Assembly: GCF_001187535.1 (NCBI RefSeq)
Contig: NZ_LFIO01001737.1
Span: 1-52,529 of the forward strand
DNA length: 52,529 bases
Direction: 5' to 3'
Source of the DNA: Rhizobium ecuadorense
Lineage (GTDB): Bacteria; Pseudomonadota; Alphaproteobacteria; Rhizobiales; Rhizobiaceae
The position numbers were made by a program, and so were the translations under genes. Of the stretch, positions 1-8,307 are shown in pieces. Numbering within the stretch: the stretch's first letter is position 1; every line of letters starts with the position of its first letter. A model generated the notes under the pieces. It searched no databases, was not told the DNA's origin, and saw only the letters and a program-made list of their open reading frames with translations.

Positions 1-60
1 TTCCCTCCATGCCAAGGAAGATATTGCACCATCAAATGCCGGGACTAAACACCTAAACTG

Positions 61-186
61 ATGCCGTGGGGCAATCGGTCGGTGCAGTTCCGCGATCCGG
101 ACGGAACGCTTGTCGCGCTGTTCATGCCGTTTAGTGAAGCGGCAAAGAAGCGCTTTGCATCGCGATCATCGCTCACGGCGGCGTGA
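61..186 (+). pseudogene. C-terminal remnant of a VOC/glyoxalase-family protein
   Basis: The translation from the ATG at 61 reads PWGNRSVQFRDPDGTLVALF, the usual last beta strand of vicinal-oxygen-chelate (glyoxalase/bleomycin-resistance) proteins, where the RDPDG motif precedes the final metal-binding region. Only about 41 codons exist. An in-frame TAA lies at 46-48, so the N-terminal two thirds of the domain are absent. The piece runs directly into a remnant of a different gene in another frame, which suggests a deletion scar. It is unlikely to be a functional protein. Confidence 0.6.
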
Positions 187-314
187 GCTTTGCCCGCAGT
201 CTGATCGGCCAGGGACTGGTCGATCAGTTTGCTCTGCTTGTGATCCCCGTGGCGCTGGGCAAAGGCCTGTCGTTATTCTCCGGCGCGGTGGCGAATATCT
301 ATCGGCCGGCCTGA
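159..314 (+). pseudogene. C-terminal remnant of a RibD/dihydrofolate-reductase-like protein
   Basis: In the frame of 162 the translation gives GGVSFARSLIGQGLVDQF followed by LLVIPVALGKGLSLF and a stop at 312-314. This is the typical C-terminal half of the RibD_C/dihydrofolate reductase-like family (GG-x-SFA-x-SL, then P-V-x-LG-x-G-x-x-LF). No start codon or N-terminal NADPH-binding half is present. It overlaps the end of the VOC remnant in another frame, so two unrelated genes appear to have been joined by loss of the DNA between them. Confidence 0.6.
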
Positions 315-332
315 CCCGCCGGCCGGCCGGTT

Positions 333-878
333 TCAGCGGCCGTAAGTGACTTCGACGGAGGCCTTGTCGAGCGTATTTGCCCTGACATAGTAGCCGACCA
401 TGGCGCCCGGCGCGGTATCGGGAAGCGGCAGCTTGTCGACCGAGAGCGCGTAGACGGTGAACTGGTAATGGTGCGGCGCATCGCCGGTCGGCGGGCATGC
501 GCCGCCATATCCGGATACGCCGAAATCCGTCCGGCCTTCCACGGCGCCTGTCGGAAGCTTCTTCTCACCGCTGGCGCCGGTAGCGATCTTCGAGGCATCG
601 GCGGGAATGTTGAAGACGGACCAATGCCACCAGCCCGAGCCGGTCGGAGCGTCCGGATCGTAAGCCATGACGGCGAAGCTCTTGGTTCCATCAGGCGCAC
701 CCGACCAGACCAATTCCGGCGAGATATTCTTGCCCGTGCAGCCGAAGCCGTTGAAGACCTGCGCATCGGCCATGGATTTGCCTGAAGTCAAATCCCTAGA
801 GGTGAGCTTCATTTCGGCCTGTGCGGCCGTGGCGCCGAAGACGGAGGCGGCGAGAAGGACTGCTGTTATGAGACGCAT
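333..878 (-). CDS. YbhB/YbcL-type PEBP-family (Raf kinase inhibitor-like) periplasmic protein
   Basis: This 181-residue protein starts with a signal peptide (residues 1-21, cut after AQA), so it should be exported. It then shows the bacterial phosphatidylethanolamine-binding-protein fold markers: YDPDAPTGSGWWHWSVFNIP at about 73-92, GYGGACPPTGDAPHHY at 123-138 and the YAL strand after it. The length matches the E. coli YbcL/YbhB proteins. The family binds small anionic ligands; the bacterial role is not settled. The start is supported by AGGAAAACAGC just before the ATG. The gene faces the AraC-type regulator gene tail to head on the same strand with a 38-base gap. Confidence 0.85.
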   Translation of the reverse strand: MRLITAVLLAASVFGATAAQAEMKLTSRDLTSGKSMADAQVFNGFGCTGKNISPELVWSGAPDGTKSFAVMAYDPDAPTGSGWWHWSVFNIPADASKIATGASGEKKLPTGAVEGRTDFGVSGYGGACPPTGDAPHHYQFTVYALSVDKLPLPDTAPGAMVGYYVRANTLDKASVEVTYGR

Positions 879-916
879 GCTGTTTTCCTGCGGTTGGTGA
901 TGCAGGAAAACTAGCG

Positions 917-1771
917 TCAGCCCGGGAGCATATCTGCCCCGCTCCGCTCAACTTCTGCCCCGATCCGCTCAAAGTGCTCCGGTCCGCTGCGCACGTGGCG
1001 CGGATTGACGCCGAACCGCTCCTTGAACCGCGCCGAGAATTGCGACGGCGAGTCGTAGCCGACTTCGAGCGCCACCTGCGCCATCGGCAGGGTTGTCGTT
1101 TGAATGAGGGCCAGGGCGCGATTCATCCTTGTATCGCTCAAAATCTCGCTGAAACCTGTCTTCTCGGCGGCCAGCTTACGCCTGAGCGTCGCTTCGCTCA
1201 TGTTGAACGCGCGCGCCGCCTGCCCCAATGTCCAATCGAAGGCCGTATCACTTTCAATCATCTGCCTCAGCCGATCCTCGAGCCGAGGACTTTGGCATTG
1301 GCCCAGCACCGCTCCACTGAGCGCAAACCAGGTGATCAGTTCCATCAACCGAGCCTTGGCAATGGCGGCGGGAAGCCTCGTCAGATTGCCGGGCTGACAG
1401 CAATAGTCAAACAATGCCGCCGCTTCCTCCGGCAGGTTCGGGGCACTTGCCGGGACAGGCCGCGATGGAACGGCGATCGATCCCATACTGAGATAAGCGT
1501 CCTCGAAAAGCTGTCTCGGAACAGGAAGCGCCAGGGTCTGGTACTTCTGCGGCGCCTTGGGGATGTTCTCCATCGTCAACGGCCGATAGTCGGGCAGCAG
1601 GCCATAGGCGCCGGCCTCGAGGCGCAAAGCCTTATCATCCGCCATAACGATCTTCGTTCCCGACTGCACCTGGATCAGCAAGGGGCTCGTATTGACGAGG
1701 CGATAAAAACAGGCCCGACCGCCCTGGCGGATCAAGGCCCTGGTCGGAACGGAAAAGACGTCTTCCAGCAT
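917..1771 (-). CDS. AraC-family transcriptional regulator
   Basis: The open frame extends to 1975, but GGAGACCAT precedes the ATG at 1771 with ideal spacing, so I call a 284-residue protein starting MLEDVFSVPTRAL. The N-terminal half looks like a ligand-sensing domain of the AraC type. The C-terminal ~100 residues carry the double helix-turn-helix of the family: WTLGQAARAFNMSEATLRRK as the first unit and VALEVGYDSPSQFSARFKE as the second, followed by the usual FGVNPRHVR end. It probably acts as a DNA-binding activator. The target is unknown; the adjacent PEBP-like gene is one candidate because it lies immediately downstream on the same strand. Confidence 0.85.
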   Translation of the reverse strand: MLEDVFSVPTRALIRQGGRACFYRLVNTSPLLIQVQSGTKIVMADDKALRLEAGAYGLLPDYRPLTMENIPKAPQKYQTLALPVPRQLFEDAYLSMGSIAVPSRPVPASAPNLPEEAAALFDYCCQPGNLTRLPAAIAKARLMELITWFALSGAVLGQCQSPRLEDRLRQMIESDTAFDWTLGQAARAFNMSEATLRRKLAAEKTGFSEILSDTRMNRALALIQTTTLPMAQVALEVGYDSPSQFSARFKERFGVNPRHVRSGPEHFERIGAEVERSGADMLPG

Positions 1772-2040
1772 ATGGTCTCCGGCAACGGAATGGGGCAGAG
1801 CGCTACCGTCTCCCTCTGGGGGATACCAAAACCGAGTGCGAGCGGCAACCTTGGGCCGGGGCACAGCTCCCATTCTAGCGATTGTCGGGCCGTCCGGCAT
1901 AAGCGACCGATGCGCACAGCCTCCGCGGCTGCCTCTGGCATCGGGATTCGAATCTGGATAGTTCTTCTGCAGCAATGGTTTGCCTGACGGCAGAGGGACT
2001 TCCGCAGCCGACAGTCTTCCGCCGCGGCGACGGGCCCTAT

Positions 2041-2937
2041 CTACCGCCTGCCGGGGGCGCGGATATGGTCCACCAGCGCTCGCAGCTTCAGCGGCTGCCG
2101 CTGGCGTCTGGGATAATAGAGATAGAAGCCCGGAAAGGGCGGGCAGAAATCTTCGAGCAGCGGCATGAGTTCGCCGCGCTCGACATAGGGCTGAAAGGTT
2201 TCGACCATGCCGAAGGTGATGCCGGCGCCGGCGCAGGCCATGCGGATCATCATGCCCATGTCGTTGGTCGTCACCGCGGGATCGACGGAGACGTCGAAGT
2301 CGCGATCATTCTCGGTGAATTCCCAGCGATAGGGCGCGGTATCCGGGCGCGGCCGCCAGCCGATGCAGGCATGGTCCTGGAGTTCGCTTGGATGGCGGGG
2401 ATGGCCGCAGCGCTCGAGGTAGGCGGGGGATGCGGCGGCGCATTGCCGCTGCGGCGCGGAGACGGAGATGGCGATCATATCCCGCTCGATGACTTCCCCC
2501 AGCCGGACCCCGGCGTCGAAGCCCGCCTCGACGATATCGAATTCGTCGTCGGTGACGGTGATATCGAGTTTGATATCGGGGCAGGCCTGCAGGAAGCCGG
2601 CCAGCAAGGTGCCTGACAGAAAACTCTCGGCGATCGAGGAAACGGTGATCCTGAGCAAGCCGCTCGGGCGCGCCTGCATGTCCCGCACCGTCTGCATCGC
2701 GTCGCTAACCTGCCGCACCGATGGGCGAACCGCCTCGAAGAAGACTTCGCCGGCTTCGGTGAGGCTGACGCTGCGCGTCGTGCGTTGAACAAGCGCGACG
2801 CCAAGGCGATCCTCCAGGCGCTGCAAAGCCTGGCTGACGGCGGAGCGGGTGACGCCGAGCCGCTCGCCGGCCAGCCGGAAATTGCGCGCTTCCGCCACTG
2901 CAAGAAAGACCGAAATGCCTTCGAGATCATCGACCAT
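2041..2937 (-). CDS. LysR-family transcriptional regulator
   Basis: This 298-residue protein begins with a classical LysR winged helix-turn-helix (residues about 5-64, FLAVAEARNFRLAGERLGVT then SAVSQALQRLEDRLGVAL). It continues into a periplasmic-binding-like effector domain with ITVSSIAESFL and a RWEFTE segment typical of the subgroup that controls oxidoreductase genes. It is transcribed away from the Atu4866-like gene and two SDR genes, which are its likely targets. Its ATG directly abuts a perfect 21-base palindrome (2937-2957). No Shine-Dalgarno sequence fits between them, so the message may be leaderless or the site autoregulatory. Confidence 0.92.
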   Translation of the reverse strand: MVDDLEGISVFLAVAEARNFRLAGERLGVTRSAVSQALQRLEDRLGVALVQRTTRSVSLTEAGEVFFEAVRPSVRQVSDAMQTVRDMQARPSGLLRITVSSIAESFLSGTLLAGFLQACPDIKLDITVTDDEFDIVEAGFDAGVRLGEVIERDMIAISVSAPQRQCAAASPAYLERCGHPRHPSELQDHACIGWRPRPDTAPYRWEFTENDRDFDVSVDPAVTTNDMGMMIRMACAGAGITFGMVETFQPYVERGELMPLLEDFCPPFPGFYLYYPRRQRQPLKLRALVDHIRAPGRR

Positions 2938-2957
2938 TGGTTAGAATTTCTAACCAA
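2937..2957. promoter_or_regulatory. Perfect 21-base palindrome, probable LysR operator
   Basis: TTGGTTAGAA, a single T, then TTCTAACCAA forms an uninterrupted inverted repeat between the divergent LysR gene and the Atu4866/SDR genes. It contains the T-N11-A core expected for LysR-type binding. It touches the regulator's own start codon, which fits autorepression. Binding is inferred from position and symmetry only. Confidence 0.7.
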
Positions 2958-3050
2958 GGCATCTCCGATTGGCAACTTAATCATCGTCACCGGCCGCATT
3001 ATGTTCAATCCCGTCAACGCGCGAAGCATCAACAAACAAGCGAGAACACG

Positions 3051-3290
3051 ATGCAGCACCATCCCTATGTCGGCATGTGGGTCACGGATAACGGCCGTGT
3101 GCGCCACGAACTTCTGGCCAACGGCCGTTACGACGAGGCCCGCGGCAACCGGGAGAGCGCCTATCGAGGCCGCTACGAAGTCACCGGAAGCCACATCGAA
3201 TACTGGGACGACACCGGCTTCACCGCCGACGGCGATTTTGTCGACGGCGATACTCTCCATCATGGCGGCATGGTGCTTCGCCGCAAATAA
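3051..3290 (+). CDS. Atu4866-like small domain protein
   Basis: This is a small protein of 79 residues, starting MQHHPYVGMWVTDNGRVRHE. It matches my recollection of the Agrobacterium Atu4866 family: GMW-x-T-x-DG near the start, RYDEARG, AYRGRY, YWDDTGF-x-A-DG and a final HHGGM. The family is a compact beta-barrel of unknown function and usually sits beside SDR genes and a LysR regulator, as here. The open frame extends upstream to 2937, but that part shows no family similarity and starts inside the operator palindrome, so the ATG at 3051 is preferred although its ribosome site (GCGAGA) is weak. Confidence 0.8.
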   Translation: MQHHPYVGMWVTDNGRVRHELLANGRYDEARGNRESAYRGRYEVTGSHIEYWDDTGFTADGDFVDGDTLHHGGMVLRRK

Positions 3291-3329
3291 CCCGTCACTC
3301 GGGATAAGGGCCGTTTCCGGCCGGAAAGG

Positions 3330-4181
3330 ATGACGACCATGTCTTCCACCACACCCATCTGGTTCATAACAGGCGCTTCGTCCGGTCTCGGCCGGGCGCT
3401 TGCCGAAGCGGTTCTCGCCCGTGGCTGGCGCGCCGCCATAACCGCGCGCACACCCGAGGCATTGAGCGATCTCACGGCAGAACACGGAAACCGCGCACTT
3501 GCTCTCGCACTCGATGTGACGGACAGCCGCTCCGTCGCCCGCGCGGTTCATGATGCCGAGGCGCATTTCGGGTCGATCGACGTGCTCGTCAACAATGCCG
3601 GCTACGGCTACCTCGCGGCGATCGAAGAGGGCGAGAATGCTGAGATCCGCGCCCAGTTCGAGACCAACGTCTTTGGCTTGATAGATGTGACCAGGCAGGT
3701 CCTGCCGGGAATGCGGGCACGCCGGCGGGGGCACATCTTCAACGTCTCCTCGCTCGGCGGGCTCGTCGCCTTCGCTGCCACCGGCTATTACCACGCCACC
3801 AAATTCGCGGTCGAAGCCCTGTCGGAATCGCTGTCCCATGAGGTCAAGCCACTCGGCATCGATGTGACGATCCTCGAGCCCGGCGCCTTCCGCACGGACT
3901 GGGCCGGCCGATCGATGGTCGAATCCAGGACTGTTATCGACGAGTATGCCGAGACATCGGGCAAGCGGCGCCAGGCCACCCGTTCGGTCTCCGGCAAACA
4001 GCCGGGCGATCCGGCGCGTGCCGCAGCCGCGATCATATCGGCATTCGAGGCGGAGGAGCCGCCGCTGCGGCTGCTCCTCGGCGCACCCGCCCTGAAGATC
4101 GCCCGCGAGCGGCTCGACGCGCTGCGGGCAAATTTCGACGCCTGGGCGGAGACGACGCTGAGCGTCGATTTCCCCAGTTGA
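3330..4181 (+). CDS. Short-chain dehydrogenase/reductase (classical SDR)
   Basis: The 283-residue protein has the full classical SDR signature: cofactor motif TGASSGLG (14-21), NNAG (88-91), catalytic Ser in FNVSS (about 140) and YHATK with Tyr154 and Lys158. R40 after the second strand suggests NADPH preference. GGAAAGG lies just before the ATG at 3330; a second ATG at 3339 is possible. The gene follows the Atu4866-like gene by 39 bases and precedes a second SDR by 41, so the three probably form one transcript controlled by the divergent LysR protein. The substrate cannot be read from sequence. Confidence 0.9.
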   Translation: MTTMSSTTPIWFITGASSGLGRALAEAVLARGWRAAITARTPEALSDLTAEHGNRALALALDVTDSRSVARAVHDAEAHFGSIDVLVNNAGYGYLAAIEEGENAEIRAQFETNVFGLIDVTRQVLPGMRARRRGHIFNVSSLGGLVAFAATGYYHATKFAVEALSESLSHEVKPLGIDVTILEPGAFRTDWAGRSMVESRTVIDEYAETSGKRRQATRSVSGKQPGDPARAAAAIISAFEAEEPPLRLLLGAPALKIARERLDALRANFDAWAETTLSVDFPS

Positions 4182-4222
4182 TCGCACACCCGAGGAAACC
4201 TCAGCCTGAAAAGGAGCTTGAA

Positions 4223-4957
4223 ATGTCTGGTATCGAAGGAAAAGTCATTGCCATCACCGGCGCCAGCAGCGGCATCGGAGAGGCCGCGGCAAGGGTGCTG
4301 GCTGCCGCGGGCGCCCATATCGTGATCGGCGCACGCCGCAGCGAGCGGCTGCGGGCGCTCGCCGGCGAAATCGAATCCAGGGGCGGCAGCGTGCGCCTGA
4401 GAAAACTTGACGTCACCGACCGTTCCGAGGTTGATGCCTTTGCAGGTTTTGCGAGATCCGAATTCGGCCGGTTGGACGTCATGGTCAACAATGCCGGCGT
4501 CATGCCGCTTTCGCCGCTTGCGGCCCTCAGGGTCGACGAGTGGGACCGGATGGTCGATGTCAACATCAAGGGCGTGCTCTATGGCATCGCCGCAGCCCTA
4601 CCGATCATGAAGGCGCAGGGATCCGGGCAGATCATCAACCTGGCTTCGATCGGCGGCCACAGCGTCTCGCCAACGGCCGCCGTCTATTGCGCGACGAAAT
4701 TTGCGGTGCGGGCGATTTCGGACGGGCTGCGGCAGGAGACCGATTGCATCCGCGTGACCGTCATTTCTCCCGGCACGACGACATCGGAACTGGCCGACAC
4801 GATCACCGATCCGACGGCGCGAGACGCCATGAGAGCTTTCAGGGCGGTGACGATCAGCCCAGAGGCGATCGCCAATTCGATCCTCTATGCCGTCAGCCAG
4901 CCCGATGACGTCGATGTCAGCGAGATCATCATCCGGCCAACGGCCAGCCCGCATTGA
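4223..4957 (+). CDS. Short-chain dehydrogenase/reductase (YdfG-like)
   Basis: The 244-residue protein carries TGASSGIG (12-19), NNAG (89-92), the catalytic Ser142 and YCATK (Tyr155, Lys159). The C-terminal segment with VISPGTTTSEL and the ending SEIIIRPTAS is characteristic of the small NADP-dependent SDRs that include YdfG-type hydroxy-acid dehydrogenases. AAGGAG six bases before the ATG at 4223 settles the start; the frame opens earlier, at 4178, overlapping the previous gene. It is the last gene of the probable LysR-controlled set. The exact substrate is unknown. Confidence 0.9.
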   Translation: MSGIEGKVIAITGASSGIGEAAARVLAAAGAHIVIGARRSERLRALAGEIESRGGSVRLRKLDVTDRSEVDAFAGFARSEFGRLDVMVNNAGVMPLSPLAALRVDEWDRMVDVNIKGVLYGIAAALPIMKAQGSGQIINLASIGGHSVSPTAAVYCATKFAVRAISDGLRQETDCIRVTVISPGTTTSELADTITDPTARDAMRAFRAVTISPEAIANSILYAVSQPDDVDVSEIIIRPTASPH

Positions 4958-4970
4958 GTTGCCGTCACGC

Positions 4971-5534
4971 CTAAAACCCCAGCGATTGCTGGGCGGGCGG
5001 CGGCGGGGCGAGGTTGACGCCTTCGAGCTCCAGCATGCGGGTCTTCGACGACGAACCGCCGGGAGCGGAGAAGCCGCCGATCTTGCCGCCAGCCGCCAGC
5101 ACCCGGTGGCAGGGAATGATCAGCGCGACAGGGTTCTTCGCCATCGCCTGGCCGACGTCGCGGGCGGCTTCCGGCCCGGCGCCAAGCTCCTTCGCCAGCG
5201 CGCCGTAGGTGGTCGTGCGGCCCCAGCCGACACGCCGTGCCGCCGCGTAAATATCCCTGAAGAAGGCATCCTGCCCGGCAAGATCGAGTTCGACGCCGGA
5301 AAAATCCGTTTCCTCGCCCTGGAAATAGCGCTTCACGGCGGCGACCGTTTCGAGCACCGCAGGCGTCGGCGCGCCGGGTTCGGCCTCAGGCAGGCGGCGC
5401 AGCAACAGCCGCTCGGTCGCTTCCGCTGACTTCGTCGGCAGCTGAAAACGGGTGATGCCGGCGTCGCTCCAGGCAATGCCGCAGAAACCGCCCGCGGTTT
5501 CGAAGATGAGATAGTGATGGATCGTCTGGGCCAT
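4971..5534 (-). CDS. Methylated-DNA--protein-cysteine methyltransferase (Ogt/MGMT type)
   Basis: This suicide repair protein transfers the methyl group from O6-methylguanine in DNA to its own cysteine. The 187-residue product shows the active-site motif PCHRV at 141-145 with acceptor Cys142, the preceding NP-x-x-x-I-I-PCHRV strand, and the following GGFSAPGG--K--ML-LEG end of the family. The N-terminal RNase H-like domain (1-85) is also present. GGAGG seven bases before the ATG at 5534 fixes the start; the open frame extends to 5804 without family similarity. It converges with the SDR operon at its 3' end. Confidence 0.93.
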   Translation of the reverse strand: MAQTIHHYLIFETAGGFCGIAWSDAGITRFQLPTKSAEATERLLLRRLPEAEPGAPTPAVLETVAAVKRYFQGEETDFSGVELDLAGQDAFFRDIYAAARRVGWGRTTTYGALAKELGAGPEAARDVGQAMAKNPVALIIPCHRVLAAGGKIGGFSAPGGSSSKTRMLELEGVNLAPPPPAQQSLGF

Positions 5535-5699
5535 GACGCAGCCTCCGCGTTTTCGATTACCACCAAAATCGTACGGGACGGCCGCTGTTTCAACCCGATT
5601 CTTGCGCATCTCGTTCTTTTTTTGTTCTTGATATTCTCCCTTGCCGGCGTATCTTTCACCCATTTTGGAGCGCGAGGCGGTCATGACGACCTGACAGGC

Positions 5700-6241
5700 A
5701 TGGACCAGATTTCCTTCGATTTCGACCATGGTCAAAATCGGCGCGGGCGGGCGGACGAAAACCGGAACGGCGGCCACAGGGCAAAACCTTCTGCCTTTCC
5801 GCAACGCCGCGACTGACGACGCTGCATGTGAGCGTTATCGGCATCGGCGACTATGACGTGTTGCCGGAGGACGTGATCTTTGTGGCCCGGCAGGCCGGCG
5901 CCACGGTCGAGGGCGCGCCGATCGCGGTCACCTTCGACAGGATCATGAGCTTCAGGCGGGAAGACAAGGCGCGGCCGCTGGTGCTCTGCAGCAAAGGCGG
6001 GCCGATGCCGCTCATGCGCCTGCATGTCCAGTTGGGCGTCGGCATGCAAAATACCGGATTGCGTCACCAATATCGATCGCAATTTCACGCCGCATATGAC
6101 GCTGCTCTATGACCGCAAGGCGGTGCCGCCAACCCGGCTCGACCAACCTGTTTCGTGGACGGCGCGGGAATTCTGCTGATCCACAGCCTTCTCGGAAAAA
6201 CCGAACACCACATCATCGATCGCTGGCCGCTGCTCGCCTGA
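5700..6241 (+). pseudogene. Frameshifted 2'-5' RNA ligase family (ThpR-like) gene
   Basis: Four frame segments together read like one 2'-5' RNA ligase/cyclic phosphodiesterase. The first, from the ATG at 5700, gives MDQISFDFDHGQN. The second has LTTLHVSVIGIGDYD, containing the first H-x-S/T-type motif (HVS), and continues to MRLHVQLGVGMQNTGL. The third has NFTPHMTLLYD, containing the second motif (HMT). The last has LLIHSLLGKTEHHIIDRW up to a stop at 6239-6241. At least three frame changes separate them and the N-terminal domain is shortened. No single open frame can give an intact enzyme, so the gene looks dead. Confidence 0.8.
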
Positions 6242-6307
6242 GGCACCGTGCCCGGTCAGACTTGCGCTTGCCGGATATCCGCGGATAAAGCTGGAAGAGC
6301 CGTTTGG

Positions 6308-7390
6308 ATGGCAATGCGGAGCGAAGACAGCATGGACGTTTCAGAGATCATCATCCCAGGCGATACGCCGGGGACGGAGTGGCGGTTGCCGGTGCTGCGT
6401 TTCGCCGGCCGCAATGCGAAGGCGCCGAAGATCTATATTCAGGCGGCACTGCATGCCGGCGAGCTGCCGGGAACGGCGCTCCTGCATTTCCTCTGCGAGA
6501 GGCTGCGGCAGGCGGAAAGCGAAGGCGGGATCGCCGGCGACATCACCATCGTGCCGCAGGCCAATCCGATCGGGGCGGCGCAGTCGCATTTCGGTGATTT
6601 GCAGGGCCGTTTCGACCTTAACTCCCGCACCAATTTCAACCGGGATTTCCCGCTGATCTCCCTTGCCGACCGGGTGACGCTGATCGAAGACCTCGACGAT
6701 TACCCGGCTACCGACAGGTTGAAACGACAGCTCCTGCATATGGCGCTCCGCGCCGATCTCGTGCTCGATCTGCATTGCGACGACGAATCGCTGCAATATG
6801 CCTATATCGACGAGGCCTTCTGGCCTGAAGCGGCCGATCTTGCCGGCGCGCTCGACATGCAGGCCGTGCTGCTTTCCGATGGCGAAAGTTCGGCCTTCGA
6901 GGAGGCCGTCGGTTTTGCCTGGAAATACGAGGTTCCCGGCGAGCGCCGGTCCCGGCTGCCGGGCAGGCTTTCCGTCACCGTCGAGCTGCGCGGCAAGCGC
7001 GACGTCGATCCGCTGCTGGCGAAGCAGGATGCCGACGGGCTCTGGCGTTTCCTTGCGGCGCGAGGGATCGTCAGCGGCGGGACGACGCCGACGGAATTTT
7101 CCGGTCCCGCCGTGCCGCTCGACAATGTCGAAATCCTCAGGGCGCCCGAAGGTGGGGCCGTGCTTTTCCATCGCAAGATCGGCGACAGGGTTGCTGAGGG
7201 CGAGCTTCTGGCGACGATCGTCACCCGGCCGGGGCAGCCTGATGGCAGCATCGACCTGCATGCGCCGCAGGACGGGCTGATCCTGACCCGGACATCCGAC
7301 CGGCTGGTGCGGCGGCGCGGCGACCTGATGAAGATCGCCTGCGGCGGTCCCAGCAACGCCGCTCGCAAGGCCGGCGCACTGGAGAATTGA
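6308..7390 (+). CDS. Succinylglutamate desuccinylase/aspartoacylase-family zinc hydrolase
   Basis: The protein (about 360 residues from this start) belongs to the M14-like AstE/AspA family, zinc carboxypeptidase-fold enzymes that cleave amide bonds of small N-acyl or related compounds. The zinc motif HAGE appears at about 49-52, RTNFNRDFP at about 107-115 contributes substrate arginines, and LDLHCD near 154 supplies the third zinc ligand. The C-terminal part (GGAVLFHRKIGDRVAEGELL) resembles a lipoyl-like beta-barrel seen in this family. The start is uncertain: 6308 follows GGAAGAG, while an ATG at 6332 and a frame opening at 6248 also exist. The substrate is unknown. Confidence 0.82.
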   Translation: MAMRSEDSMDVSEIIIPGDTPGTEWRLPVLRFAGRNAKAPKIYIQAALHAGELPGTALLHFLCERLRQAESEGGIAGDITIVPQANPIGAAQSHFGDLQGRFDLNSRTNFNRDFPLISLADRVTLIEDLDDYPATDRLKRQLLHMALRADLVLDLHCDDESLQYAYIDEAFWPEAADLAGALDMQAVLLSDGESSAFEEAVGFAWKYEVPGERRSRLPGRLSVTVELRGKRDVDPLLAKQDADGLWRFLAARGIVSGGTTPTEFSGPAVPLDNVEILRAPEGGAVLFHRKIGDRVAEGELLATIVTRPGQPDGSIDLHAPQDGLILTRTSDRLVRRRGDLMKIACGGPSNAARKAGALEN

Positions 7391-7470
7391 GCGGCGGGGA
7401 TATATGCCGCATGGCGTTTGCGCCGCCCGTCACGCATGTTATCCCGTCGCATCACAGGAGATCGATCGGC

Positions 7471-7821
7471 ATGACCGTCACCATCTACGGCATCAAAAAT
7501 TGCGACACGATGAAGAAGGCCCGCAGTTGGCTGGAAGCTCACGGCGTCGCCTATGAATTTCACGATTACAAGGCATCAGGCATCGACCGCGCCCATCTCG
7601 AATCCTGGATCGATCAGGCCGGCCTCGATACCGTCCTCAACCGCGCCGGCACCACGTTTCGCAAACTGCCCGATTCCGAGCGCGAGAATCTGAGCCGGGA
7701 AAAGGCGATCGCGCTGATGCTCGATCAGCCGTCGATGATCAAGCGTCCGGTGCTGGCGGCGAAGGGCAAGCTGCTGGTCGGCTTCAAGCCGGAGGTTTAC
7801 GCCGGCACGTTCGCGGGATGA
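7471..7821 (+). CDS. ArsC/Spx-family reductase (YffB-like)
   Basis: A 116-residue thioredoxin-fold protein of the ArsC family, starting MTVTIYGIKNCDTMKKARSW. It carries the single N-terminal Cys11 in the NCDTMKKA motif and the family's later FRKLP and MIKRPVL segments. These features match the YffB branch (glutathione-dependent thiol reductase) more than true arsenate reductases, and no ars genes are nearby. AGGAG ten bases before the ATG supports the start. It sits 80 bases after the desuccinylase-like gene and 10 bases before the YbaK gene, probably co-transcribed with the latter. Confidence 0.88.
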   Translation: MTVTIYGIKNCDTMKKARSWLEAHGVAYEFHDYKASGIDRAHLESWIDQAGLDTVLNRAGTTFRKLPDSERENLSREKAIALMLDQPSMIKRPVLAAKGKLLVGFKPEVYAGTFAG

Positions 7822-7831
7822 TCGGCGGCCA

Positions 7832-8305
7832 ATGTCCAAGACCACGCGCGCGACACAGCTTCTTTCCCAGGCAGGCGTCGCCTTCACCGTCCATACCTAT
7901 GATTACGATCCCGGCGCCGAGCGCGTCGGGCTGCAGGCGGCCGAGGCCTTGGGCGAAGAGCCGCATCGGGTGCTGAAGACGCTGATGGCCGAGGTGGACG
8001 GCAAGCCGGTCTGCGTCGTCGTGCCGTCGGATCGCGAGGTCAGCATGAAGAAGCTCGCCAGTGCCTTTGGCGGCAAGTCGGCCAATATGATGAAGCCGGC
8101 CGATGCCGAGCGACTGACGGGCTATCATGTCGGCGGCATCAGTCCCTTCGGCCAGAAGAAGACCGTGCCGACGGCAATCGAGGAAGCCGCCCTTGCCGAA
8201 CCGCTCGTCTATATCAATGGCGGGCAGCGCGGGCTGCAGGTGCGGCTCGACCCGAAGGAGGCGCTGAAGGCCTTGAAGGCGATCGCTGCACCGTTGGTCG
8301 CCTGA
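7832..8305 (+). CDS. ybaK: Cys-tRNA(Pro) deacylase, YbaK/EbsC type
   Basis: This 157-residue enzyme hydrolyses misacylated Cys-tRNA(Pro) during translation quality control. The sequence shows the YbaK fold with the catalytic lysine in HRVLKTL (Lys49), the CVVVPSDREVSMKKLA segment, and the signature GGISPFGQKK at 101-110. The length matches E. coli YbaK. It begins 10 bases after the ArsC-like gene and ends two bases before the convergent MarR gene stop. Confidence 0.92.
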   Translation: MSKTTRATQLLSQAGVAFTVHTYDYDPGAERVGLQAAEALGEEPHRVLKTLMAEVDGKPVCVVVPSDREVSMKKLASAFGGKSANMMKPADAERLTGYHVGGISPFGQKKTVPTAIEEAALAEPLVYINGGQRGLQVRLDPKEALKALKAIAAPLVA

Positions 8306-8307
8306 TC

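Noticed and set aside
2475..4187. 570-codon minus-strand frame across the LysR and SDR genes
   Set aside because: It overlaps three well-supported genes and has no family similarity.
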